64,000 bases of DNA, taken from positions 31,889,799 through 31,953,798 of the forward strand of contig CM031609.1 in NCBI GenBank assembly GCA_018398815.1. The letters run 5' to 3'. Below the pieces are notes generated by a model. It saw only the letters and a program-made list of their open reading frames with translations, was not told the origin of the DNA and did no database searches. This DNA is from Conus ventricosus. Lineage: Eukaryota; Mollusca; Gastropoda; Neogastropoda; Conidae. Numbering within the stretch: the stretch's first letter is position 1; each line of letters begins with the position of its first letter. The translations under genes were made by a program, and so were the position numbers. Of this stretch, positions 1-9,479 are shown one piece after another.

Positions 1-242
1 ACTGACCTTAACAGAGCCTAGCTTTGGGAAAAAGTGATTTAGGCTTATTTGGGCCGAGGTCCTGGGGCCGCCTAGGCTGATTCATGGGTGACACTTTGAA
101 AATCAGAAAAAAAATGAAAATGAGGCAGGGGTCCAGGGCCGCCCAGGCCCTCGGGGTGCAGGGGCAGTGCCCCGCTGGGGGGGGTCCCCGGCCGAAGACG
201 ATTTTATGAAATTTTAGGAGCATTTCAGGGCCTCTTCTGGCA
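1..242. other. Unassigned GC-rich left edge
   Basis: No gene is recognisable here. The stretch is GC-rich, and bases 120-200 contain runs such as ggggcagtgcccc that can fold back on themselves. It looks like the end of a dispersed repeat, but I cannot assign it to a family. Confidence 0.3.
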
Positions 243-455
243 TCAAATTGGAAAATCAAAGTGGTGTGTGTGTGTGAAAATCAGAGATTTTCTTTGAATG
301 ACTCTGTGTGTGTGTGTGTTGTGTGTGTGTGTGTGAAAATGAGATATATTCTTTTGAATGACTGTGTGTGTGTGTGTGTGTGTGTGAAAATGAGATATTC
401 TTTTGAATGACTGTGTGTGTGTGTGTGAAAATGAGAGATATATTCTTTTGAATGG

Positions 456-488
<33 letters not shown>

Positions 489-733
489 GTGTGTGTGTGT
501 GTGTGGTGTGGTGTGTTTTGGTGAAAAGAATTCTTTTGAATGACTTTGTGTGTGTGTGTGTGTGTGTGTTGTGTGTGTGGTGAAAACGAGAGAGGAGAGA
601 GAGAGAGAGATTTCGATGACATCCAAGTCCTTTGCTCTTTGAGAAAGAGAGAGAGGGAAGGAGGGGGGGGAGAGAGAGGAGAGAGGGAAGGGAGGAGGGA
701 GGGAGAGAAGGGAAGGGGGGAGAGGGGGAGGAG

Positions 734-787
<54 letters not shown>

Positions 788-790
788 AAA
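243..790. repeat. Compound (TG)n minisatellite followed by (GA)n tract
   Basis: Five or six (TG)n blocks are separated by a recurring spacer of about 28 bases containing gaaaatgagatat and cttttgaatgact, near 277, 335, 386, 430, 520 and 580. A long (GA)n and GGGA purine tract follows (590-785). The spacer shows that a larger unit of spacer plus TG block was duplicated, after which the TG blocks changed length independently. Open frames across this region are repeat artefacts. Confidence 0.9.
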
Positions 791-1100
791 CAGACAGCAC
801 CAAACACACACACCACCCCCCCCCCCTTTTTTACATATACCTAAGGGGGAGTACGCTTGCAGGCAGCATTTGAACAGCCAGACCACACTGATGACAGCTA
901 AAAGGAGGGAGAACAGTGAGAGGTAGGTAAACTGATGGGGGGGGGTGGGGGGTAGGTGATAAAGAGAGGAGTAAGCATCAAGAGAGAGAGACGGGGGGGG
1001 GGGGGGGGGGGGTCGGGAAAGGGGGCGGAGACGAGTAAGCGGCCCAAAAGGGGGGGGGGGGAGGAGGGGGGGGGAGGGGAGGGAGCCATTCCCATCTCCA
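791..1100. repeat. Poly-G and purine-rich low-complexity DNA
   Basis: A C run lies at about 817-826. Several G runs follow, the longest at about 993-1012, with further GGGA-rich sequence to 1083. There is no coding signal. The exact lengths of such homopolymers are unreliable. Confidence 0.8.
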
Positions 1101-1310
1101 CTTGTTCTTCACCCCTTTCTCAACAGTAGCGAGATTTGAATCCCCTTCTTGTAAGAACGGCATGACAAAACTTTACGTTGCCAAAATGGAAAACTTTTTT
1201 CTACCAACACAATGGCGCGACGTAGGCTTACAAAGATGGCTGGACCTGTGTTGTCTTCACCGATAGAGAGCGCTTCCTCATTTCCGTCGTCTGCTTCAAT
1301 GCTGCTTCGG

Positions 1311-1703
1311 TCAAAATACCGCCGATTCAACTGTTCTTCCCCCGAAAACCTTTTTTTTTTTTTTTCTTTTTTTTTTTTGAATGATGAAACTTGAGAAACG
1401 GAATTTCCGTCTGGGACCTTGCCGAAAAAACGGATTTCCGTCACCCAGACGGAAGAGTGGCACCCATGCTGATTTTTCCTTCAGCCTCTTTCTGTGGATG
1501 TCCGTTTCGCAGTGGTTTTCAGCGCACACGAAACCTTTGTTTGAGTACGCGATCTCCTTATCGCACAACGTGCAATGGGCCTTGCCAGCACAAGTCAGTT
1601 TCCTGAAAAATTCACCATATTGGCACTTGCTCTTTTCATTTCCGTCGTCGTCGAAAATGACAAAATCGGCATCAAGCCAGTCCATCTCCATTGGTAGCGG
1701 CAT
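1311..1703 (-). CDS. Zinc-finger-like open frame, possibly transposon-derived
   Basis: An open frame of 130 codons begins with a methionine at 1703. Its middle part (about residues 38-68) has the pattern CTLCDKEI, then CAENHC, then DIHRK. This C-x2-C ... C-x4-H-C ... H arrangement resembles the BED-like fingers at the N-terminus of hAT-type transposases and related orphan proteins of marine invertebrates. The frame runs into a lysine-rich tail encoded by an A-rich run (about 1352-1378) and ends without a family match. It sits left of the visible GPATCH1 exons on the same strand and is not part of that protein. It could be the first exon of a hAT-like element, a captured fragment or chance. 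Function unknown. Confidence 0.35.
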   Translation of the reverse strand: MPLPMEMDWLDADFVIFDDDGNEKSKCQYGEFFRKLTCAGKAHCTLCDKEIAYSNKGFVCAENHCETDIHRKRLKEKSAWVPLFRLGDGNPFFRQGPRRKFRFSSFIIQKKKRKKKKKVFGGRTVESAVF

Positions 1704-2192
1704 CCTTGGTCAGAAACGGCTTTCCTTCCGCGTTGAACAACATCGACTCTTCGCGCCATGATACTCGCTGCTGTAAGTTAAAAGGGAAAGTGTACAAAGA
1801 TGGCGGCGAACCCGACCGATTTGGAATAGGCGACAGCGTACCGAATAAGAGCGCGCCGGATGCGAATTTTTTTTTTTCGCGATAAAAACGATTTCGGCGT
1901 ACGCTCAATCGAAATCGGCGTTTTGGGGGTCTATGAATCGGCGTATATATGCCGAAAGGCTTACAATGCTAGACCCTGTATAAGCTTGACACACAGTCGT
2001 CTTAAAAGTTTTGTGGGTAGGAATCTTCTCTGAAAACCTACAGGTCTGGCACTATTTGTCCAGTCAGAAAGCAGTCTGCAGTGTTGTAAACATGGATAAT
2101 GGGATCTGAAAACAGCAAAATAACAGCATCAGGCTCATTCTGTAGGGAAAGAATGCTGCCGAAACATACAAACAAAAGTAAGTCACAAATAC

Positions 2193-2396
2193 CTGTCCTC
2201 GAATGCCTTTCTTGCTTTTAGAAGACCTGACGGCGGGTGGTTCAAACAAACTGATGTGTGTTGTTGGCAAAGCAGATCTTGGGTCAATGCCACGGTAGCC
2301 AAGGCCATGAACATTGTCCTTGGATGTCAGACTGATGGGGGTCACGTCTTTCGGGGCAAAGGTCACATTCTGAAGGTCCAGGTCACTGAGGTCACT
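2193..2396 (-). CDS. GPATCH1: GPATCH1 exon: [10 protein letters not shown] block
   Basis: This exon has 68 full codons (phase 0 at both ends), with acceptor tcctcag before AGTGAC and donor cag/gtattt. It encodes [31 protein letters not shown] and a basic end KSKKGIRGQ, matching the conserved segment after the G-patch in GPATCH1. The next exon expected downstream, the acidic EEEDDD region, is not visible between here and base 1. Confidence 0.92.
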
Positions 2397-4696
2397 CTGA
2401 GGACGAAAACAGGGGTTCAGATCTTAACAAAACATCATCATTTTCAGCACTGGTTTGCTTCACTGACCACTGACACTGAATTTGTGAGAAAGTGAACATG
2501 TACGCAATCCCTATTTGTCTGAAAATGCGCATATGTTCTGCTGAATCAGCATTGTTAAGCAAGAACGAGATGCATGTGTCCTAATTTACATATGCACATT
2601 TCTACGTCTGTAAGCTGGTTCCCTGTTTGACTTTAAACTTGGGGCCTTTAAGATTCCTCTGACAGAAAATTCAAGGGTCATCTTGCTGAGCAGTCATACA
2701 GGCTTGCACTTATTAACACATACTCACACATGCGCACACACATACATACACACAAGCAAACATGCAGACACCCACTAACACACACTAACGCATGCACACA
2801 CACAAATCCTGTACCTCATCTTCGTCAGACTTTGGAGGAAGGTAACAGCCATAGATCTTCACCCCTGGAGCTGAAAAGAAATAATACTTATGTTAATAAA
2901 CTACTACAAGAAGGGGTTGATTATAGTGAATAACAATTTTGTAGATGAAGACATGAGCAAACAAATTTCAGCTGACAAGTGAATAATGAAGCTGCTTTAA
3001 AACAAACAAAACTTTCCTCCTCCAAAATGTCTGTTCTTTATTGAACCTGTCCAGACCAAATATTTGACTCGGACAGTTGATACCCGGATTGTATTTCTGG
3101 CTTGTAAAGTGCAGGTGTTCATCAACAACAGCCTGCGCAAGATTCCCTGCATCCGATGGCCAGACACCATCAATAACAACGAGCTCTGGGAGAGAACAAA
3201 CCAGCTACCTGCAGAACAGCAAATCAAGAAACGATGTTGGGACTGGATTGGACATACGCTGCGGAAGCCTGCGAGCAACACCACCAGACAAGCCCTAACA
3301 TGGAACCCACAAGGAAAACGAAAAAGAGGTCGGCCAAGGAACACCTGGCGCAGGGACCTGGAAGCAGACATCAGGAACATAGGGATGACTTGGAACCAGC
3401 TGGAGAAAAGAGCCCAGGACTGAGATGCCTGGAGGTCCTTGGTTGGCGGCCTGTACCCAGGAGGGGTAATAGGCGATGATGATGATGATGATGATTCTTG
3501 GCTTGTGCTTCAAATCAAATAGTTAACTCTGTATCTATTTGTATGGCCTATTTATTGAAAAAAGTTAACTCTGTTTGCAATGGAAAGATAGGCATCACCT
3601 TCCTGTGATGTGTTTTTCACGGGAAATCTGTCAGTATCCTTAATGACCTGATGAGTCTTAAATGAACTATCTACTCTTACTTTCTTTTTGCACAATGTTT
3701 TGTACTTTAACTCTCCCTCCCACTCCTGCTCACACTTCTTCCTCTCCAAATGTTCTATTTCTTTTAATTTGTGTTCACATTTAGTTAAAGTTGCATTTCT
3801 CCTAGAGCAGAGAGATTAACCTGTTTTACAAATGTTTTCTTGAAATGTGTTAAAGGAGTTTTGGTGTGATAAACAAACAGTGCTACACATGACTATTCTT
3901 CAACCTGAACAAAATAGCTTTTTTCCACCCGGGGGGGATTTCCTTCTTCATTCTTTTTTGTTGTTGTTGAAACACTCTTAATAGATAAATTGAATTCAAA
4001 GACATAATCCGATAGGTCTTAACCAGGACGGCAGTTTGGAAATTTTAAAACAGAAAAAAAAAACCTGATGTACTAATAACAATGTAAATGCTTAAGTACA
4101 CACTTCCATCACTGCTTCGGAAATCAACAAAACATCTGCTTCCCTGTCTTCAGTCATTTTATGAACGATAGAAACTTCTTCCTTTTCTTCGGCACACACT
4201 GTTCTCAATGCCACTCTTAACCTACATCCTACAATATTTTTGTTTTTAGTCAGCACAACAAACACATTCATACCAGATCTTTTCTATTACCTCCGCCCGT
4301 CTCGTTTGACACACCTTTCTTTTCTTTCCGTTTCTTCTTCCTGATCTTCATTCGGGGCCGATGCCCTGTCCCTCCTTCCAACCCATCTTTCTCAGCAGCT
4401 TGATCCCAATGGGAAGTCTGGAAATTAAAACACGCAAGTAGCACCGCAATCACGTCTCAGAATTCTGTGCACAGCACACAAATGTTAAATGAAACAAACT
4501 GCGGCGTTACTGAAACACGACAAAAAAGCAGAAGAGCACACAAAACAAAATGTGAAGTAACGACGATTTAATGCACGACACAAAACAGGACAAGAAATTT
4601 TCGGCAAAATGCCTTCCTCAGCGACAAAAAAATACAGACATAAACATGCACAATACTCCCCTTGTGAATCCTACACAAATGTTATACTAACCAAGA

Positions 4697-4740
<44 letters not shown>

Positions 4741-4744
4741 AGAG

Positions 4745-4816
<72 letters not shown>

Positions 4817-7800
4817 GAGACAGAGACAGTGTCAGACAGACTGCTCTAGAGGAAGAGACATAGAGTGAGTCAGAGACAAAGAAAGAGAGAGAGAGGGGGG
4901 GTATTCAATACATTAAGAATGAAGAAAATTAAAAGATGCATCAAAATATTTATAACAGATTCTGACATCTTTTAACTCTAGAGAAGAGGTCAGTGATTCA
5001 GTATCAGCCTTCAATCCTTTACCTGCAATCACACGTCTTTCAAATGTCTTGTATAAATACATAAATATTTTTTTCATAATGTTGTTGCTATTTGTCCTCA
5101 GTAAGACCACACAAAACAGATATCAAATAGCATAATTTTTTATGGAATATACTCTTTTTATAGACATGGAACTAGTTCTGTTTTCATTTACAGACACAAA
5201 CAACAAACACGTCTTTCTTTCAACTGTTTTTCCTTTTTTGTTGTTGTTTTTATTTTGTTTGCTGTTGGATAGATGCTGACCTAGAGGTGGAAATAGATCT
5301 TTTTGTGCGCATAAAACAAATTCTACTTAGAACTATTTGAATAGTTCTCTGCAACCGAAGTATTTGAAAAATAAGCCCAGATTCAGAATACTTATTCATT
5401 TTCCTTACAAAAATGTCTGTTTTAACTGTATCTCTTACAGTCTGCGAGCTAGAATTTTTTGTAACTTAATATCCTAGATTCTGCAAAATTCCCTGGCACT
5501 GGGGAAGCATGCACAATATTCTCTGGCAACCAAAGGGTTAACAAAGAGAGAGACAGACTGACAGATGATGAGAAAGAGAGAGACAGACAGACAAAGACAG
5601 AGACACAGAGATAGAGACACACTGAGAGATAGAGAAAAGAGAAAATTGCGAAAGTAAGCCAGACAAGAGACTCGTACAAAGACAGACTAAAGCACCAGGA
5701 AAAGACATAGATAAATGATACCTCTCGGGCACAATGAGATCAGTCAGAGCAGCAGAGGCAGGAAGAATGGAATCTCTTGTCGCAGACATCACCTCTGCCT
5801 GTCTCTTTCGGCTGCGAGTGTCGGACGTGAACGTGTCTGACGTTGCATACTGGCGAGGTGCTATACCATGCTCCCCCAAATCCTGCTCGGGTGGCAAAGG
5901 TTATGTTATTTTCATGAAATATACATGTATGTCGATGACAGTCACAGAACATACATTTACATGTGTGAAATGCACACAGTTCTTTCTTTATTCTAATTAA
6001 ATGTCTTTTTTTTCTTAAAGACTTTTCTGAATAGATCTTACAACTATTTGGCAATAGCTTTTCACACATAAATTAGTCTACTGTGACTATATTGCTAAAC
6101 TGTTTATCAAAATTGCCAGCAACAGTCTCTCAATGATTTTTTTTTAAAACAGAAATTTGATATATCCACTTAAAATCCTACAGCATATTTCCTTGATGAC
6201 CTAAAATTCTTTTCAGCATGTTGTGTGTCTATACACATGTATGCACTTATTTCATCATGACTATGTTTGGAGAAGCGCTTTCAGATCATTATTGTTATCA
6301 TCATCATCATGAACTGACCTCCTCATCCATAAAATCCTCAGGTTGCTGTGCAGATGCCTCTTGTTTCTGCTGACGCGATGATACAAATGTAGATGGCGTC
6401 CAACCTTTCATCAAAAAGATATGAACATGTAGAAAATGCAACAAAACTGTTTTAAGACGGCTGATTCTGTTACAGACTGTGTAGAAATTTCACAAGAGGT
6501 GGTAAATTTTAAAAGCAATTGAAGTACAAGAAGTAGTTTTATGCTATACTACCTGTCCAAACAAATGCCTTCTTCCTACTTGGCATGGTACACAGAATTC
6601 TGATCAGGATCACCCCTTTCCTCCTACCACCCCCACCCCCTCCCAGAACGAAAAAAAAAAATTGGGAGAGCAAGGAGCTAACTTTGTCTCCATTTGCAGT
6701 AAGAGTAATTGCCCTTGCTAAGTTCACTTCAGTGAAAGCTATTCAAATTAGCTCAGTTTTTGCACCTTTTTTTCCAAACTAGTGTTTGGACAGGTAAGTG
6801 TACTGTGAAACTACTGTTTGTGCACAATTCCTTTTTTTTTCAAAATTACCTGTCCAAAAGAATATCAGAATACCAAAATGGATGGTGGGAAGCACATACA
6901 CATGAATATGAAGACTGATTCCATATGAAAATGTCTCTGTACAGTTCTCCATGTCTTGAGTCTTGCATCAGTAGCCACAATGGGCCTTAGGCGATGGTTT
7001 TCCATGCTAAGTCTACTGGTGAATGCCTAGTCCCTGCTCTCCCTCTAAATAATGACGCAAAGTGACTAACAAGAAACATATCTCAATGAAAAAAACAAAA
7101 TTTCTCATGCCAAAAAGGAGGGAAAAGAATTTCTCAAAGTCCAAAACCAGGAAAAAGGAAAAGCCCTTGGGAAAGTGAGTACAGACAGCGCCACTTCAAA
7201 GACCCTTTAATACACACATCACGTCATAAATACTCATAGTAACTTGAACAAAGTGTATAGTACCATGGTGTAAAGAATATGAAATGGTAGGCGATGATAG
7301 TGCCTACAGGGAGATCCAAATAGAAAGGGTCAATGTGAAATCAGTGGGGATGACTTGTTGCCTGTGCCACTAACATGTCTCTGAGGAGGTCAGGTGCATC
7401 TACATCTTCAGTCACATCCCAGAGTAAAAACCTACCATAGGTTTTCTGTGACTTCCGGCCTGCTGTGCATGCAATGTCAGCAGATTATGTCTGTGGGTCA
7501 ATCCACTCACTGATAGAAAGAAACTCAATGAACAAATTAATTCAAAAAGCCTTTTTCCATCAAGAGGTTGTTTTTTTTTACATACACATCTACAATGTGT
7601 ATTAAGCTTCTGCTTAAACATTGGTAAATGTGGATATAGCCTAGCACCTACTGTTAGAAAAAATCATGATGGGGAAAAGATAAACTGGTTTTCTGTATTG
7701 CAGGAACAATTGAAGAGAATAATTCTCTTATTTTCTTGGATTTCTTTCACAGCTCTGCCTGTCTGTCTGTCTCTCTCACACACAATGTGTATGTGCAACG

Positions 7801-8199
7801 TTCTAAAAAAATTCATTGTTCAATGATGAAATTGTAAAAAAATCAAAAACAGCAGTTTGCTACCTTCCCAATATTTTGCAGAAATTGTCCATTGCCAAAC
7901 CCTGCATATGTGTGTGTGTGTGTGTGTATGTGTGTATGCATGCACATGTGTGTGTGCCTAAATATGCTTTTTATGGCTATATTCTTATGACATGAATATG
8001 CACTTGTGGCCTCTTTTTGTAGAGCATGCATTCTCAATTCTGTCAATGTCTTGCTCACCTTCTTTGGACCCAACTGTATTGAAGTATCCTGCAGAAAATC
8101 CTCCAGTGAAGGCGCCATGGAAACGCGGACGACCTTTACTTTCTTTGGCTGAACGTTGAGGGGCATCTTGTAAAGTGATCGGCTTGGATTTGCCTTCCC
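2193..8199 (-). CDS. GPATCH1: G-patch domain-containing protein 1 (GPATCH1), internal exons
   Basis: Six exons on the minus strand (8059-8199, 6319-6404, 5722-5882, 4315-4417, 2815-2870, 2193-2396) join in compatible phases across GT-AG introns and give about 250 residues. In order they carry [22 protein letters not shown], here split as [10 protein letters not shown] and [12 protein letters not shown], then [21 protein letters not shown], a G-patch core [21 protein letters not shown] and [10 protein letters not shown] ... KDNVHGL. These blocks are diagnostic of GPATCH1, a nuclear protein of late spliceosomes that works with the DEAH helicase DHX35 (family knowledge). Human GPATCH1 is about 930 residues, so this is the N-terminal third; the rest must lie left of base 1. 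The initiator exon (about 25 residues) was not found to the right. The G-patch exon lacks one base in a G/C run. Introns carry an RTE-like LINE end and a MITE. Confidence 0.93.
2397..2814 (-). other. GPATCH1 intron with imperfect (AC)n
   Basis: This is the intron between two supported exons. It contains a broken (AC)n tract at about 2715-2805, next to the donor. No other feature is seen. Confidence 0.8.
2815..2870 (-). CDS. GPATCH1: GPATCH1 short exon: KIYGCYLPP
   Basis: This 56-base exon completes an Ala codon split by the intron, then encodes 18 residues, [10 protein letters not shown] and PPKSDEDE. The acceptor is ttcttttcag and the donor is gag/gtacag. The KIYGC block matches GPATCH1 between the G-patch and VTFAPKDV. 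Confidence 0.9.
3060..3495 (+). mobile_element. 5'-truncated RTE-like LINE, 3' end of ORF2
   Basis: An open frame to the stop at 3421-3423 encodes [28 protein letters not shown] and [19 protein letters not shown]. This is the C-terminal tail shared by many invertebrate LINE ORF2 proteins downstream of the reverse transcriptase. Past the stop, the sequence ends in a (GAT)n tail at 3473-3495, as is usual for RTE-type elements that end in short tandem repeats. It lies antisense to GPATCH1 in the intron between exons 4315-4417 and 2815-2870. No endonuclease or RT core is present, so the copy is dead on arrival. The RTE assignment is by general resemblance only. Confidence 0.75.
3496..4314 (-). 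other. GPATCH1 intron, AT-rich
   Basis: This is the upstream part of the intron that also holds the LINE fragment. It is AT-rich, and I see no repeat or coding signal in it. Confidence 0.7.
4315..4417 (-). CDS. GPATCH1: GPATCH1 exon: G-patch core, one base short
   Basis: After the acceptor atttccag the exon completes an Arg codon and reads [20 protein letters not shown], the glycine-rich G-patch that binds and activates a DEAH helicase. Past the run at 4354-4357 the frame breaks. The basic tail [13 protein letters not shown] is encoded one frame over and leads to donor aaag/gtgtgt. Phase bookkeeping gives 103 bases where 104 are needed, so exactly one base is missing; a five-base run instead of four would repair it. 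This is probably a consensus error in the assembly. Confidence 0.88.
4354..4357 (-). other. Single-base frameshift in GPATCH1 G-patch exon
   Basis: The run reads gggg on the plus strand. G-patch residues before it and the KKKRK tail after it are both conserved but in different frames. The exon-phase arithmetic also requires one extra base. Confidence 0.8.
4702..4800 (+). repeat. (GA)n microsatellite with (CAGA)n end
   Basis: About 95 bases of (GA)n with a few GG interruptions pass into cagacagacagaca near 4797-4815. It lies within the GPATCH1 intron 4418-5721. Confidence 0.95.
4816..5721 (-). other. GPATCH1 intron, AT-rich with GA/CAGA patch
   Basis: This is the rest of the intron. It holds GA/CAGA-rich low-complexity sequence at about 5543-5640 and otherwise AT-rich DNA. 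No coding signal is seen. Confidence 0.7.
5722..5882 (-). CDS. GPATCH1: GPATCH1 exon: DLGEHGIAP block
   Basis: The exon runs from acceptor gagcag/GATTTG to donor gagag/gtatca, giving 53 codons plus two bases. It encodes [18 protein letters not shown] and ends [11 protein letters not shown]. Together with the previous exon this gives the family block EDFMDEEDL..GIAP, followed by the DDLI-type helix that precedes the G-patch. Confidence 0.92.
5883..6318 (-). other. GPATCH1 intron, AT-rich
   Basis: This is a 436-base AT-rich intron between two supported exons. A short (ATC)n patch lies at about 6294-6310. Nothing else is seen. Confidence 0.75.
6319..6404 (-). CDS. GPATCH1: GPATCH1 exon: [11 protein letters not shown] block
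   Basis: This 86-base exon has acceptor gatgaaag before GTTGG and donor gaggag/gtcagt. It completes the Gly of SKEG and encodes [14 protein letters not shown] and PEDFMDEE. The block is nearly invariant in animal GPATCH1. Confidence 0.93.
6552..6794. mobile_element. 243-bp MITE with 12-bp inverted repeats and TA duplication
   Basis: The left end CCTGTCCAAACA at 6552-6563 and the right end TGTTTGGACAGG at 6783-6794 are perfect inverted repeats. Both are flanked by TA (6550-6551 and 6795-6796), the target duplication typical of Tc1/mariner-type non-autonomous elements. The interior has no transposase. A third end of the same type, TA then CCTGTCCAAA, stands alone at about 6845-6856. The element is in the intron between GPATCH1 exons 8059-8199 and 6319-6404. 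Confidence 0.75.
6857..8058 (-). other. GPATCH1 intron with short (TG)n
   Basis: This is the rest of the intron. A (TG)n tract lies at about 7909-7952. The remainder is AT-rich without recognisable features. Confidence 0.7.
8059..8199 (-). CDS. GPATCH1: GPATCH1 exon: [19 protein letters not shown]
   Basis: This 141-base exon encodes [14 protein letters not shown], then [19 protein letters not shown] and SKE before donor gaag/gtgagc. The [22 protein letters not shown] stretch is the hallmark of GPATCH1 near its N-terminus. The acceptor (tataactttaag) is pyrimidine-poor. A longer open frame over the same bases is in the wrong frame. About 25 N-terminal residues are still missing upstream. Confidence 0.92.
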
Positions 8200-8264
8200 C
8201 TTAAAGTTATACAAATAATGGTGATAATCTCCATTCTTCACACACACACTGATAATCTCCATTC

Positions 8265-8265
<1 letters not shown>

Positions 8266-8330
<65 letters not shown>
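8266..8330 (+). repeat. (CA)n microsatellite
   Basis: This is a pure CA tract of about 60 bases just upstream of the first visible GPATCH1 exon. Confidence 0.97.
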
Positions 8331-8924
8331 AGCACATCAAGTATGATCAACACATGCACATTCTTCATCTGACACAAACACTACTACATCTATGCAAACT
8401 GAAATCAATCTAATGTATGAATGATCAGTTGATTTGACATGATTCTGTACATTCTGTAAGTGTTGACATTATTGGATGGTTTGAAGCAGCAATTTTCAAT
8501 TCACAGAACAGCTGTTAATACAGTATCAAGACAATTATGCATTGGCTGGGGTCCTCGAGGTGGGGATGCTGGGTAGGGGAAAGCGGAGGTGGGGGTTCTT
8601 TCAGCACTTCTTCTTCCTAAAAGACTGGTTCACTAAAAAAAAAAACAGCGCGCATGTTAAAAAATAAAATAGAGTAAAATAAAGTGCGACTCAGCCTGTT
8701 GGCCTCTGGAGCAAAATTTGGCAACAAGGGGTCGCACACGATATTCAAAAAGTTAAAAGCAACGGCCAGGTTCAGGCCCAGGTAACCATAAAATATCTGG
8801 GGAAGTTAAAATAGAAAAATCAGTCAACTTGGGAGATCTGACACTTGGTAGAACTTGTTAGCGAAATCAATTGTATCATCACGGCTTCATGTGGTGGGAT
8901 TTCTATTTACAATTTAAAGAAACC
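8331..8924. other. Region upstream of visible GPATCH1 exons
   Basis: No coding signal for the missing GPATCH1 first exon was found on the minus strand here. A short A run follows 8635. The promoter could lie here, but no motif supports this directly. Confidence 0.4.
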
Positions 8925-8991
8925 ATGGCAAACGCGACAGATTCAAAGCAAAATGTTGATAACCCCCAGCTACAGTTTTGTGAGAAGGAAG
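8925..8991 (+). CDS. Possible first coding exon of a plus-strand gene
   Basis: An ATG in good Kozak context (aaaccATGG) opens MANATDSKQNVDNPQLQF and CEKE, and reaches a donor-like g/gtaatt at 8991. I do not recognise the peptide. The position is head-to-head with GPATCH1 and upstream of the plus-strand SOCS6 exon, so it could be the 5' exon of a divergent gene. The evidence is only a start, 22 open codons and a plausible donor. Confidence 0.22.
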
Positions 8992-9078
8992 GTAATTAAC
9001 AACTATATCTTCTGATTATGTGATAAACAATTCTGTGTTACAAGTGGTTGTATATCAATATGTTATCGGAATCAGGCT

Positions 9079-9080
9079 AG

Positions 9081-9116
<36 letters not shown>

Positions 9117-9162
9117 GGGGAGAGAGAGAGATGAGAGGAGAGAGAGAGAGAGAGAAGGGGGG
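9079..9162 (+). repeat. (GA)n microsatellite
   Basis: This is a GA-rich tract with GG interruptions, about 80 bases long. It is followed by unremarkable sequence to the LINE region. Confidence 0.95.
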
Positions 9163-9479
9163 GTGCGCATGCGCCAGAAGTGCCAAGACATGTTTTGGAA
9201 AACCAGCGACAAAACACCATCTCAAAGTGGAAATTCTGTGTTATTTAGAGCCAACCACCAGTGAATCTGTGTTAGAACGTCTTCTAGAAGACTTGAGTGA
9301 ATTATCTGTGCAACAGATTTTGTGAAAAACTGTAATTTTGTCTTCAAACTGGAGTTAAAAAAATTTGCGCAGTAGTTGGCGCCATCTTGGCCTTCACATT
9401 TTGGCTTCAGTAATTTTGTGTCTTTTGAAATAAACATCGCCAGTTTAATCCAGTGATTGTAGCCACCTCTAGTGTTGTT

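Noticed and set aside
5538..5897. 119-codon minus-strand open frame taken as a gene
   Set aside because: Only 5722-5882 is coding, as a GPATCH1 exon. The rest runs through the donor into a GA-rich intron.
7843..8262. 139-codon minus-strand open frame
   Set aside because: It covers the GPATCH1 exon 8059-8199 in the wrong frame. The conserved [17 protein letters not shown] protein is read in another frame with proper splice sites.
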